In this document: positions 24,565 through 33,631 of the stretch, one piece after another
How the letters are laid out: the number at the start of each line of letters is the position of its first letter
Position numbering within the stretch: the first letter of the stretch is position 1
Assembly: GCF_014192105.1 (NCBI RefSeq)
Contig: NZ_JACHXK010000003.1
Span: forward strand, 124,001-188,000
Origin: Paenibacillus phyllosphaerae
Lineage (GTDB): Bacteria > Bacillota > Bacilli > Paenibacillales > Paenibacillaceae
Direction: 5' to 3'
DNA length: 64,000 nt
Notes under the pieces: generated by a model
Database searches by the model: none
Seen by the model: only the letters and a program-made list of their open reading frames with translations
What the model was told of the DNA's origin: nothing
Made by a program: the position numbers and the translations under genes

Positions 24565-26799
24565 ATGCTCAAGCTCAATAACTGGTATATCCGGTTACTC
24601 GTTTCGTATTTTCCGATCTTGGTGCTTACCGTGTCGATGATTATTTTCCTGTCGTTTATCGCGGTCAATGAAATCTCGCGGTCCGAGACCGCCAAGGCGG
24701 ATAAGATTACAACCGGCTATGTCGTCGATAGCATTGAGAACGCCCTGCATGAGGTCGAATTTACGGTGCTCAACGAGGCTGCCAAAAATTTGAACTACTC
24801 CGCGTATCTGAACGGGTCGCAGGTGACGACCAATAAGTACAACGTCGTACACAGTCTGCGGGCGTTGGTCGAGGACAGCGATCTGATCGAGTCGGTCTAC
24901 CTCTTCCGGGAAACGGACGATAAGGTGCTGACGCCGAGCGCCGAGTCCGATCTGGCTGACTTCGGGGATCGGGCGTTCATCGAGCAAGCGAAGAATAAGC
25001 GGGAATTCCAAGGGTGGTCGGTCAGCCGCGAATACCGGGAATTCGACCGGTTGGAACCCGTTCGGGTCATCTCGATGTACAAGCAGACGCCGCTCCCCTT
25101 CGGCAAGGACGGTATCCTCGTCATTAATGTCGATTTGTACACAGTTGAACAGATCATCGGCAGCATGACGAATCATCAGGTGTCGTTCATGCATATAACC
25201 GATGCCGCCGGTCAGCTGATTTATCCGGTGTCCAACAACCCGGAGGAGGCGAAGGGCGGCAAAGTGTTGACGACACTTGCGTCGGCTCCTATTGGTTGGA
25301 CGTTCGAGAGCGGGATTCAAGACGGACATTTGCTCGGATGGGTATCCGTCGTGTCTTACGTATGGGTCATTCTGGCCGTGCTTACTTTCGTCGCCGCCAT
25401 CATCACGATCATTTGGGTCACGCGCCGCAACTATAAGCCGATTCAGCTCATGATGAACCGGATTCAGACGTTCCAGCTGCGGGACAGCGGCGGCAACGCC
25501 GTCGGCATGGACGATCTGACGATGATCGACCGCGCGCTCGAGAATCTGATCGTGCAATCGCAAGACTATGAGAAGGAGCAGCGAGAGAGCGCGGTCCTGC
25601 AGCGCAGGCAGCTGTTCAGCGAGCTCATTAGCGGACAGCGAGGCGAGAAGACGATCGAACGAATGCGCAAGCTGCAGCTGCTGCCGGATACGGGGCATTA
25701 TGCCGTCATGGTCGTCAGGCTGAACCGGTACGAGGAATTCCAGAGCGAGAATACGCCGAATGAGCAGAATGTATTGAAGTTCGCGCTCGGCAACGTCCTC
25801 CAAGAGCTGGCCATGGGCGAGAATCTGACAGGATGGGGCGAATGGTCGACGGCGGATCGGATTACGTTCGTGTTCGCCATGCAAGATAACGATGAAGTTA
25901 TGCTCGAACAGCTTCGGAAGACGGCCAGCGTAGCCAGGCAGTGGGTCGGCGAACATCTGCGGCTCGTGCTGTCGTTCGGAATCGGCTCGATCGTGCCGGA
26001 TTGGAACCGTACGTCGCAATCGTACCGCGACGCGTTGTCCGGCATGGAATACGAATTGTCCATCGGCCGTGACGCGATCACGTACAGCGGCGATATACCG
26101 CGAGACAACTCGCGCGGCACGTTCCACCATATGCAGCAATGCACCGAATGCGTACAGCAGTTCCGGCTCACGAACGAAAACTGGCGCGAGACGTTCGAGC
26201 AATTATTCGCCGAGCTTAAGACGGATAAGATTAAAGATGAGGATATCCATTCGCTGATGCAGCTATTCCTGCAGACGCTCAGCCGCGAGCTGAAGGATCT
26301 GTCGGATACGTTGAACGAATGGCTGGATGACGACCGGATATCCGCGCTAACCCGCAAGGTGGGGGGGGCGGTATCCCTTGCCGAGATGAAAGAGCTGCTG
26401 CTCGATTATTTGCTCGAGCTGTACGATGCCTATGTCGCCATGGGCGAGAACAAAAGCTACAAAACGATGATGACGGAGATGAAGGCTTATATCCAGGCCA
26501 ACTTCGCCGACCCGGATCTATCGTTGAAGCATCTGAGCGACCGATTCCAAATTTCCGGCAAATACGCCAGCCATCTGTTCAAGTTGGAGTACGATATGAA
26601 ATTCGTCGATTTTCTCGTCCAGCTGCGGATGCAACAGGCCGAGCGTTTGCTCGCGGAGACGGACGAGACGGTGCAGAACATTGCGATGCAGGTCGGTTAT
26701 GCCAACTCGATTACGTTCGGGCGCGTCTTCAAACGGACGACGGGCGTGACGCCTGGCGAGTACAGAAGACTCAAAGTGCGTCCGGCGGCAGAGTCGTAA
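24565..26799 (+). CDS. membrane-bound AraC-family sensor-regulator (first sugar cluster)
   Basis: A 744-residue one-component regulator. Helix 1 (about 10-33) and helix 2 (about 265-288) flank an extracellular dCACHE-like sensor of ~230 residues; a cytoplasmic linker (TRRNYKPIQLMMNRIQTF) and a central GGDEF-like degenerate region lead to the C-terminal AraC DNA-binding domain (about 645-738). That domain holds FADPDLSLKHLSDRFQISGKYASHLFKLE and ANSITFGRVFKRTTGVTPGEYR. Such proteins usually activate the adjacent sugar importer, here the genes at 27295-35871. ATG 24565 follows GGGAGG with 6-nt spacing; the in-frame GTG at 24559 abuts the ribosome site. The coding sequence contains an unbroken run of eight Gs (26361-26368). 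Confidence 0.9.
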   Translation: MLKLNNWYIRLLVSYFPILVLTVSMIIFLSFIAVNEISRSETAKADKITTGYVVDSIENALHEVEFTVLNEAAKNLNYSAYLNGSQVTTNKYNVVHSLRALVEDSDLIESVYLFRETDDKVLTPSAESDLADFGDRAFIEQAKNKREFQGWSVSREYREFDRLEPVRVISMYKQTPLPFGKDGILVINVDLYTVEQIIGSMTNHQVSFMHITDAAGQLIYPVSNNPEEAKGGKVLTTLASAPIGWTFESGIQDGHLLGWVSVVSYVWVILAVLTFVAAIITIIWVTRRNYKPIQLMMNRIQTFQLRDSGGNAVGMDDLTMIDRALENLIVQSQDYEKEQRESAVLQRRQLFSELISGQRGEKTIERMRKLQLLPDTGHYAVMVVRLNRYEEFQSENTPNEQNVLKFALGNVLQELAMGENLTGWGEWSTADRITFVFAMQDNDEVMLEQLRKTASVARQWVGEHLRLVLSFGIGSIVPDWNRTSQSYRDALSGMEYELSIGRDAITYSGDIPRDNSRGTFHHMQQCTECVQQFRLTNENWRETFEQLFAELKTDKIKDEDIHSLMQLFLQTLSRELKDLSDTLNEWLDDDRISALTRKVGGAVSLAEMKELLLDYLLELYDAYVAMGENKSYKTMMTEMKAYIQANFADPDLSLKHLSDRFQISGKYASHLFKLEYDMKFVDFLVQLRMQQAERLLAETDETVQNIAMQVGYANSITFGRVFKRTTGVTPGEYRRLKVRPAAES

Positions 26800-26821
26800 G
26801 AGGTTTTTTGGCGCTCATAGG

Positions 26822-26848
26822 AATGCGGCTGATACAGCCGCATTTTTT
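26822..26848 (+). terminator. rho-independent terminator
   Basis: AATGCGGCT (26822-26830) and AGCCGCATT (26836-26844) with a short loop, followed by Ts to 26848; ends the regulator transcript. Confidence 0.92.
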
Positions 26849-26862
26849 ATTTGTAGACGCAC

Positions 26863-26925
26863 CAGGTGAAACGGCTGACGCCGTCTTTAATGGCTTAGGC
26901 GCGTTTCATTCCGGAGAAATACAAG
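26863..26925 (-). repeat. hairpin repeat family II, copy C (inverted)
   Basis: Read on the minus strand it begins CTTGTATTTCTCCGGA, identical over 16 nt to the copies near 36168, then ATGAAAC, a variable inner hairpin, and GCCGTTTCACCT. Outer arms GTGAAAC/GTTTCAC-type are kept. It lies in the long leader region of the first solute-binding gene. Confidence 0.75.
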
Positions 26926-27294
26926 ATGATTTATTGGCGTGAAACTTATCATTTGTATTTCGGATAAACGTTTCTTCCTAAAGGGAAAAGCGGGCAGGGA
27001 TTATGGTTTATCGGTGCGAAAATCGCTTGAATGGAATCCGGTTTATATCGGGAAAATGATCAGTATACCGTGCGAAAACCTAGTAATATCAACGGTTTGG
27101 CGAAACGGTTTGCGACGGAGAAACCAGTTTATTGTCATCGCATCGCAAACCGTGCCATACTGAGACCACTCCCCGAACAACGGGCCGCAAACGCCAACTG
27201 TAAGCGCGTTCAATAACGAATGCTCGCTGGATCGGCTTAGGGTCATAAGGGCACCGCGGGGGAAAGCGTACATGACGAAAGAGGGGTAAGAACG
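26926..27294 (+). promoter_or_regulatory. leader region of the first importer operon, with cre-like site
   Basis: No coding frame is convincing. TGTAAGCGCGTTCA (27199-27212) differs from the CcpA cre consensus at one position and lies 82 nt before the solute-binding gene. Imperfect CGGTTT/AAACC repeats occur between 27040 and 27150; no clear promoter boxes could be fixed. Confidence 0.4.
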
Positions 27295-28929
27295 ATGGTA
27301 AAAGCGCAAAGAGGAAAAATGAAAGCCCAAACGCTATTAGCACTCACACTCGGATGTACTATGTTGCTCAGCGCATGCAGCGGTGGCAACGGCAACAACG
27401 CAAGTAACGGCAATACCAATGCAAGCGGCTCCACGGGCGGCGAAGCTGCTTCCGGCGAGCAAGTTACATTGAAAGTCGAAGTATTCGACCGCGGCAACTC
27501 GCCGGCCGGTTCGACGATCACGAACAACTACTTAACGAAATACGTGCAGGATAACTTCGGCACGCCTAACAACATTAAAGTGGAATTCGTACCGGTTCCG
27601 CGCTCGGAAGAGGTACAGAAGCTGAACGTGCTGATGGCAAGCGGCAGCGACGTTCCGGATATCGTGTTCACGTATGATTCCGGCACCTTCTACCGTTACG
27701 CACAGCAAGGCGGTTTGACAGACCTTAGCGAACTGCTCGATCAATACGGTTCGAACCTGAAGACCTTCCTCGGGGATGATACACTCGCTTACGGTCAATA
27801 TGAAGGACAGCAATTCGCGCTTCCTGCCAAACGTGCGCATCTGGGCAAATATTCATCCTTCATTCGCCAAGATTGGCTCGACAAGCTGGGTCTTCCGGTG
27901 CCGCAGACAACCGACGAACTGTACACGACGCTCAAAGCATTCAAAGAAAAGGATCCGGGTCAAACCGGCGGCAAAGTGATCCCGCTCGGCATGTCGCTTG
28001 CACCGGCGCAATTCGAGCCGCTGCTCTGGTCCTTTATCCAGCCTGTGACAGAAGAGCAGCGCTACACGCTCACTCAGCAGCTCGGCTCCAATGACTATCC
28101 GATTCTGCTGCCTGGCTTCAAAGACGGACTTCAATTCATGAACAAGCTCTACAACGAAGGCTTGATGAGCACAGACTTCAGCCTTGACGAAGATAAGAAG
28201 AAGCTGAACGAGGACGCAGCCAAAGGTCTGGTCGGATTCTTCAGTGAAGACGACATGAACCCATTCTATCCGGACGGCCTGTATGCGACGCTTCAGAAGA
28301 ATATTCCGGATGCGAAGCTGTCGGCGGTTGACGTCTACACGGACTCGGAAGGCAAGCATCCGAAACCGGAATATGCACCGGTCGGTCTGTACCTGATGAT
28401 TCCGAAGAGCAGCAAGAACGCGGAAGCCGCAGTCAAATACCTCGACTGGATGGCATCCGGCGATAACCTGCTCGCCATTCAGAACGGCGTAGAAGGCGAG
28501 AACTACACGCTCGAGAACGGCATCCCGATGGCCAAAGCCGATGCTACTGACGAAATCAAGAACCGCATCTACAACTGGGGCGATATGGCGATCATCTCGA
28601 ATGGCAAACAGCTAGGTGAAACCGAGAAGAACGTCGAGTCCTATGTCGTTAATATGCCAGAGCAATTCCAGGACGAGACGCGCAAGGCGCTGTCTGTCTC
28701 GAGATCCGATACGATCAAGCCGGTCCTGTTCGACCGTCCGATCGAAGCGCAAGCCAAGTACGGTACGGCGCTGCGCGACAAATTGAACGAAATCGTCGTG
28801 AAGACGACGATGGTGAAACCGGATCAATTCGAGAGCGCGTATGAGTCCATGATCAAGGACTACATGGCTGCCGGCGGTCAAGCGATTCTCGATGAACGCA
28901 TCAAAGCTTATGAGGAAATGAAGAAATAG
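27295..28929 (+). CDS. ABC importer solute-binding lipoprotein (carbohydrate type 1)
   Basis: A 544-residue substrate-binding lipoprotein of the LplA/YtcQ type. The signal ends LLSACSGG (lipobox LSAC), followed by an Asn/Gly/Ser linker and two alpha/beta lobes. Recognisable stretches are VLMASGSDVPDIVFTYD, GGLTDLSELLDQYG, FIRQDWLDKLGLPVPQTTDELYTTLKAFKEKDP and PVGLYLMIPKSSKNAEAAVKYLDWM. It captures an oligosaccharide outside the cell for the two permeases at 29021 and 29965. ATG 27295 with GAGGGG upstream. The downstream GH105-type hydrolase suggests an unsaturated-uronide oligosaccharide as the ligand (inference). The intercistronic hairpin after it is typical of binding-protein genes. Confidence 0.93.
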   Translation: MVKAQRGKMKAQTLLALTLGCTMLLSACSGGNGNNASNGNTNASGSTGGEAASGEQVTLKVEVFDRGNSPAGSTITNNYLTKYVQDNFGTPNNIKVEFVPVPRSEEVQKLNVLMASGSDVPDIVFTYDSGTFYRYAQQGGLTDLSELLDQYGSNLKTFLGDDTLAYGQYEGQQFALPAKRAHLGKYSSFIRQDWLDKLGLPVPQTTDELYTTLKAFKEKDPGQTGGKVIPLGMSLAPAQFEPLLWSFIQPVTEEQRYTLTQQLGSNDYPILLPGFKDGLQFMNKLYNEGLMSTDFSLDEDKKKLNEDAAKGLVGFFSEDDMNPFYPDGLYATLQKNIPDAKLSAVDVYTDSEGKHPKPEYAPVGLYLMIPKSSKNAEAAVKYLDWMASGDNLLAIQNGVEGENYTLENGIPMAKADATDEIKNRIYNWGDMAIISNGKQLGETEKNVESYVVNMPEQFQDETRKALSVSRSDTIKPVLFDRPIEAQAKYGTALRDKLNEIVVKTTMVKPDQFESAYESMIKDYMAAGGQAILDERIKAYEEMKK

Positions 28930-28952
28930 TACTGACCTACAAATAAACGGCT

Positions 28953-28987
28953 CGGGGCGAAGGAGGTAACTAGCGCCTTCGTCTCCG
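28953..28987 (+). other. intercistronic hairpin between binding protein and permease
   Basis: CGGGGCGAAGG (28953-28963) can pair with CCTTCGTCTCCG (28976-28987), with a bulge. No T-run follows, so it is more likely an mRNA-stabilising or attenuating stem that keeps binding-protein expression above that of the permeases. Confidence 0.45.
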
Positions 28988-29020
28988 GGCAGATTGTCAA
29001 GCGGATAGGGGTGGATAGAA

Positions 29021-29923
29021 ATGAACTTGGCTGTGTATTTGCGAAGATACTGGCAATTGTACGCACTGCTGGTTTTACCGGTCTGTTACTTTATTGTTTT
29101 CAAATATGCGCCGATGTACGGCATTCTGATCGCCTTCAAGGACTTCAACTTCTTCCAAGGCATTAACGGCAGCGAATGGATCGGCTTTGAGGCATTCAAA
29201 GAAGTATTCGCGATGAAGGATTTCTACAAGACGCTGCGCAACACGCTCATGCTTAATTTCCTGGACTTGCTCGTATCTTTCCCGGCGCCGCTCTTCCTGG
29301 CCATTATGCTGTATGAACTGAAGACGGCCTGGTTCAAGAAACTGTCGCAAACGATTCTGTACATTCCGCATTTCATCTCTTGGGTCATCATCGGCGGGAT
29401 CGTCTACCAAGTCTTCGGTACGCAATCCGGCATGATCAACAACATCATTACCTCGATGGGATTCGAAGCGATTCCGTTCCTGACGGACAAGAACGACTGG
29501 CTGATCACGTATCTTGCGGTCGGTGTGTGGCAAAGCGCGGGCTGGGGAACGATCATCTATTTGGCAGCGCTGACTGGAATTAACAGGGAGTTGTTCGAAG
29601 CAGCCGATGTCGATGGCGCAGGACGCCTGCGGAAGATATGGAGCATTACGCTTCCATCGCTGAAACCGACGATCGTGACGCTGCTCATTATTAACCTCGG
29701 CCACATGATTGCGATTGGATTTGATCGCCCGTTCGTTATCGGCAATACCGCCGTCCGCGATTACTCGGACGTACTCAGTACCTTCGTGTACCGGATCGGT
29801 ATCGAATCCGGCCAATATACACTGGCGACTGTCGTAGGCTTATTCCAAGCCGTAGTCGGATTAGTCTTCGTGCTCGGCGCCAACTATGCGTCCAAGAAGC
29901 TCGCGGACCAGAGTATTATGTAA
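29021..29923 (+). CDS. ABC sugar permease, LplB type
   Basis: A 300-residue inner-membrane permease with six hydrophobic segments, beginning YWQLYALLVLPVCYFIVFKYAPMYGILIAFKDF, the LplB/YtcP-family opening. The cytoplasmic coupling (EAA) loop reads EAADVDGAGRLRKIWSITLPSLKP, where an ATPase docks. Start ATG 29021; ribosome site TAGGGGTGG. It pairs with the permease at 29965. No ATPase gene is present in the cluster, as usual for these importers, which share an MsmX-like ATPase encoded elsewhere. Confidence 0.93.
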   Translation: MNLAVYLRRYWQLYALLVLPVCYFIVFKYAPMYGILIAFKDFNFFQGINGSEWIGFEAFKEVFAMKDFYKTLRNTLMLNFLDLLVSFPAPLFLAIMLYELKTAWFKKLSQTILYIPHFISWVIIGGIVYQVFGTQSGMINNIITSMGFEAIPFLTDKNDWLITYLAVGVWQSAGWGTIIYLAALTGINRELFEAADVDGAGRLRKIWSITLPSLKPTIVTLLIINLGHMIAIGFDRPFVIGNTAVRDYSDVLSTFVYRIGIESGQYTLATVVGLFQAVVGLVFVLGANYASKKLADQSIM

Positions 29924-29964
29924 GCTATCCTAACTATTGAAAATCAGGAAAGGAGCGATAAGAC

Positions 29965-30840
29965 ATGAGAGAACAACAGGCCAGCCGCACATTCGACGTC
30001 GTCAATACGATTGCCATCCTCTTCTTCGTGCTGCTATGTCTGGCTCCATTTCTTCACATATTGGCGATTTCGTTAAGTTCGGCGCGAGCCATTATGTCCG
30101 GGGAGGTCAGCCTCCTGCCGGTTGAGCTCAACTGGAAAGCATATAAGCAAGTATTCACCGACATGTCGATGATCCGCTCACTTGGATTCACCGTTGTGCT
30201 CACGCTCATATTCACTGTTCTGTGCATGCTGATGAGTATTGCGGCGGCTTACCCGCTGGCTAAGACCAAGCTCAAGGGCCGCAAAGCGGTTATGTTCTTA
30301 ATCGTCATCACGATGTTCTTCAGCGGCGGCATTATTCCGGAATATATGCTCGTTCGGAACCTGCATCTGCTCGATTCGATCTGGGCGCTCGTGCTTCCAG
30401 GGCTGATCAGCCCGTTCTACCTGATTATCCTCATTACATTTTTTCAGAATATTCCGGATTCTCTCGAGGAATCGGCGGAAATGGATGGCTCCTCGCATAT
30501 CCGCACCTTGATCAGCATCATCGTGCCGCTGTCCATGCCGGTTATCGCCACTTTGAGCCTGTTCTACGCGGTCGGCCGCTGGAATGGATTCCAGGACACG
30601 CTCATGTATATTACAAGTCCGGAGATGTATCCGCTTCAATTGAAGCTGTACCAGCTCGTGCAGAACAACATGGTCAGCGAACTGATGCAAGCGGAGGGTG
30701 CTACGGGGCAGTCGATGCTCCAACCGGAAGGGTTAAAAGCAGCGAGCGTCATGTTCGCGACGGTGCCGATCTTGCTCGTCTACCCATGGCTGCAGCGTTA
30801 CTTTGTGAGCGGCGTCATGCTCGGCGCGGTCAAAGGCTAA
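29965..30840 (+). CDS. ABC sugar permease, LplC/YtcP type
   Basis: A 291-residue permease, partner of the one at 29021. Six membrane segments; start region FDVVNTIAILFFVLLCLAPFLHILAISLSSARAIMSGEVSLLPVELNWKAYKQVF is typical of the second subunit, and the coupling loop is EESAEMDGSSHIRTLISIIVPLSMP. The family C-terminus FVSGVMLGAVKG is intact. Start ATG 29965 behind GGAAAGGAGCG. It lies 41 nt after its partner and 65 nt before the isomerase gene, so it belongs to the same operon. Confidence 0.93.
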   Translation: MREQQASRTFDVVNTIAILFFVLLCLAPFLHILAISLSSARAIMSGEVSLLPVELNWKAYKQVFTDMSMIRSLGFTVVLTLIFTVLCMLMSIAAAYPLAKTKLKGRKAVMFLIVITMFFSGGIIPEYMLVRNLHLLDSIWALVLPGLISPFYLIILITFFQNIPDSLEESAEMDGSSHIRTLISIIVPLSMPVIATLSLFYAVGRWNGFQDTLMYITSPEMYPLQLKLYQLVQNNMVSELMQAEGATGQSMLQPEGLKAASVMFATVPILLVYPWLQRYFVSGVMLGAVKG

Positions 30841-30905
30841 CCGTACGGAAAGTTGCGCGGCTGCTTAATCAGGGCCGCAAGTTTCGATTGGAGATGAAGG
30901 TTGGT

Positions 30906-31871
30906 ATGGGCAAAGACAAAGGCGAGTATTCGTTCTCGACGTGCTGGAACATCAAACGCCATCAGGCGGGCGACGCCATGATCGAAGAAATACGCGATCT
31001 TGGCTTCCGGCGCGTCGAGCTGAACTATAACGTAACGCCCGAGATGCTCCGGACGATCGAACCGATGATCGAACGCGGCGATATCGGGGTATCAAGCGTA
31101 CACAATACATTTCCACACATAGCGGACCCCGATTACGGAACCGATTCCGTGTTGCTCGGGTTCGATGACGAGGAGAAGCGGCAGCGGTCGATCGATCTGC
31201 TGATCCGTTCTGCCGAATATGCGAACCGTTACGGGGCGCAGGCCGTCGTCGTTCATCCCGGCGAGGTGCCGTTCGACTATAACATCGATCAGGCGCTCAA
31301 AAAGATTTACAACGAGCAAGGGAAAGAATCCGACGCGTACGCGAAGCTGTGGAGCGAAATGATCGAGCGCCGCGAATCTCTTGCCGCGCGGTATATCAGC
31401 CGGATCGGAGACAGTCTGGAGGAAGTGTGCGACCGACTCGAGGCGAAGGGATGGAATATCGCGATCGGCATCGAGACGCGCTCGCGCTGTTATCAGATGC
31501 CGACGCTGCGCGAGGCGCGCACGGTGTTCGACCGGCTGCCGGGCGCAAAAGTCGGCCTCTGGTACGATTTTGGCCACGGCATGATGATGGAACGGATGGG
31601 GCTGTACGATAATGCGCAAGACATTGCGCTCATTAAGGACAATGTCGTCGGCATTCACATCCATGAGACGGTCGGCCTGTCCGACCACTGGTGTCCTTAC
31701 GTGCACAGCGGCGACATGGAATACTTCGACCGTTTCCTTCCGATCATCGCGCAAGCTCCGGTTAAAGTATACGAGCTGAAAGCCGCCTGCACACCGGAAG
31801 AGATTGAACAAAGCCATGATCTGCTGATGACGAAGCTTGAGGCAGCGCGCTTGGAGGATGATAACGCATGA
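30906..31871 (+). CDS. sugar phosphate isomerase/epimerase family TIM-barrel protein
   Basis: A 321-residue AP-endonuclease-2-like TIM barrel, the fold used by xylose isomerase-like, IolE and tagatose epimerase enzymes. Seen are SVHNTFPHI, AQAVVVHPGEV, IGIETRSRCYQMPTL (metal-ligand Glu), VGLWYDFGHGMMM (Asp-x-x-His), NVVGIHIHETVG (His-x-His) and the C-terminal VYELKA glutamate. The metal site is therefore complete and isomerase or epimerase activity on a sugar or uronate is likely; the exact substrate is unknown. I chose ATG 30906; ATG 30894 is too close to its GGAG. The stop overlaps the next start as ATGA (31868), so the two are translationally coupled. Confidence 0.82.
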   Translation: MGKDKGEYSFSTCWNIKRHQAGDAMIEEIRDLGFRRVELNYNVTPEMLRTIEPMIERGDIGVSSVHNTFPHIADPDYGTDSVLLGFDDEEKRQRSIDLLIRSAEYANRYGAQAVVVHPGEVPFDYNIDQALKKIYNEQGKESDAYAKLWSEMIERRESLAARYISRIGDSLEEVCDRLEAKGWNIAIGIETRSRCYQMPTLREARTVFDRLPGAKVGLWYDFGHGMMMERMGLYDNAQDIALIKDNVVGIHIHETVGLSDHWCPYVHSGDMEYFDRFLPIIAQAPVKVYELKAACTPEEIEQSHDLLMTKLEAARLEDDNA

Positions 31872-33631
31872 CGATATATGACAAGCTGGTCGCCGTGAAC
31901 GATGACTGGGTAACGGCAGGCAACGACAATCAAATTACGGACGAAGGCAGCCGCTTCTACGGCGGCGTGGCCGATCCGGACAATGGCATCGCGTGGCCGA
32001 CTCATACGGGGACGTTGACCGTCATGGCGGTATGGGGATGCGCGCTCGTGAATCCGGATTCCCGGTATTACCACGATGAAGAGTTGCTTGGCCGGCTTGA
32101 GTTGGCATCGGCCTTCATCGTTCGCTTCCAACACGCAGACGGCACGATATCGCCGGGTTGGACGAATTTGCACTCGCCGCCGGACACGGCCTTCGCCGTC
32201 GTCGGGCTGGCCCAGCTGTACGAGCTGCTCGAGAATCATGAATGGACCGCTTTGGCGCAAGTGCGGACGCTGATCCGGCAGTTCCTCGAGAACTCGGTTC
32301 CCGCGCTGCTCACCGGAGGAGGCCACACGCCTAATCATCGCTGGGTGCTGTCGGCAGCACTCGCTTTCCTGCACAGACTGACGGGGAACGAAGCGCTGAC
32401 GGAGCGCGCTGCTCAGTGGCTGGCGGAAGGAATCGACATTACAGAGGACGGCGAATGGACCGAGCGCAGCAACGGCATCTATAACGGCGTAAGCGACATT
32501 ATGCTCTACCACGCCGCTGAACTGCTCGGTCGGCCGGAACTGCTCGAACCGGTTCGCCGCAATCTGCGGATGATGGCGTATCTGGTCCATCCGGACGGGG
32601 AAGTCGTCACGGACTATTCCGGACGGCAAGATTTCGGCCAGGCGTTCGATATGTCCGGGTATTTTCTCGCGGCAAGCCACATGGCCCATCGCGATCAAGA
32701 TCCGCTGTTCGCCGCCTTGGCGAAGCTCGGCGGAGAAGCGCTTCACCATCCCGGCGCAATCCCGAACAACGGGCTGCTCGGGTATTTGCTGCATCCGCAG
32801 CTGCGCGAAACCGGCGTAACCCCGGGTAATCTGCCTGAACAGTACAAGGTGGTCATCAACGGGCAATTCGACAGGGAGCATTATCTCAGCCAGATGGACG
32901 CAGCGGGTCACGGCGGCCGGATCTTCCACAGCCGATTGCATCCCGACTTCGGTGCGCCGGTCGCCCGGCAACGGGATGGGGCGACGAGCCTCACGGTCAT
33001 GACGGAGACGAATTCGTTCCTGGCGCTCCGGCATGGCGCTGCGCGGCTGCTCGGCGTCCAGGTCAGCAGCTCGTTCGAACCGGGATTCATCAAGATGAAC
33101 GCGCTGGCGCAGCAGGATAACGGTTACCGTCTGAGCGGCGAGGAGTCCAAAGGCTATTACGGCCCGATTGCGACCGACCGTCTGCCTGCTTCCGCGGGAG
33201 GCGCGGTGAGCCCATGGTATCTGCTTCCGCATCAACTGCGCGAGGTAACGCATCTGCAGCACCATCATGTGGATGTAGAGCTGAACGAGACGGAAGACGG
33301 CTGGCAGCTTCGCGTTCGGTGCGATAAGCCGGATGTGCTCCTGACGCAGATCTCCTTCGTATTCGGGAAGGAAGGTACCCTCCAAGGAGGAGAGCTCTCG
33401 CCCGCCGAGACGGGAACGCAATTCTGGCACGGCGGCGTCGTCACTTACGCAGCAGGCGACGATTGGATCGAACTGGATGGAGGCGCGCACGAGCACCGGG
33501 CCAAATCGATCCGAGGTGCTGCCTTCCCGACGAACTGCCAGACGCTGGTCGTTAACGTGCTGACGCCTTACGACCGCACATTCCATATCCGGCTGTCACC
33601 GCAGAACGGCGCTAGGGGGAGCGAGCAATGA
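31868..33631 (+). CDS. uncharacterised 587-aa protein, probable alpha-toroid carbohydrate-active enzyme
   Basis: No family is recognised with certainty. The first ~330 residues are helical with repeated paired helices (LASAFIVRFQHADGTISPGW, LAQLYELL, LSAALAFLHRLTG, ERAAQWLAEGI, IMLYHAAELLGRPELLEPV), as in alpha/alpha toroids of polysaccharide lyases and glycosidases. Conserved-looking aromatic and acidic clusters are YGGVADPDNGIAWPTHTG, TNLHSPPDTAFAVVG and SGRQDFGQAFDMSGYF. The C-terminal ~250 residues are beta-rich (sandwich-like). No signal peptide, so cytoplasmic. It overlaps both neighbours by 4 nt, between an isomerase and a GH105-like unsaturated uronyl hydrolase, which makes a lyase or hydrolase on uronic-acid oligosaccharides plausible. 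Confidence 0.7.
   Translation: MTIYDKLVAVNDDWVTAGNDNQITDEGSRFYGGVADPDNGIAWPTHTGTLTVMAVWGCALVNPDSRYYHDEELLGRLELASAFIVRFQHADGTISPGWTNLHSPPDTAFAVVGLAQLYELLENHEWTALAQVRTLIRQFLENSVPALLTGGGHTPNHRWVLSAALAFLHRLTGNEALTERAAQWLAEGIDITEDGEWTERSNGIYNGVSDIMLYHAAELLGRPELLEPVRRNLRMMAYLVHPDGEVVTDYSGRQDFGQAFDMSGYFLAASHMAHRDQDPLFAALAKLGGEALHHPGAIPNNGLLGYLLHPQLRETGVTPGNLPEQYKVVINGQFDREHYLSQMDAAGHGGRIFHSRLHPDFGAPVARQRDGATSLTVMTETNSFLALRHGAARLLGVQVSSSFEPGFIKMNALAQQDNGYRLSGEESKGYYGPIATDRLPASAGGAVSPWYLLPHQLREVTHLQHHHVDVELNETEDGWQLRVRCDKPDVLLTQISFVFGKEGTLQGGELSPAETGTQFWHGGVVTYAAGDDWIELDGGAHEHRAKSIRGAAFPTNCQTLVVNVLTPYDRTFHIRLSPQNGARGSEQ

Noticed and set aside
24595-26202. 535-codon minus-strand frame opposite the AraC-type regulator
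   Set aside because: The plus strand encodes clear membrane, sensor and HTH domains; the minus frame has none.
31697-33586. 629-codon minus-strand frame opposite the 587-aa protein
   Set aside because: The plus-strand frame is 4-nt coupled on both sides and has ordinary protein composition; the minus frame looks like an antisense shadow.
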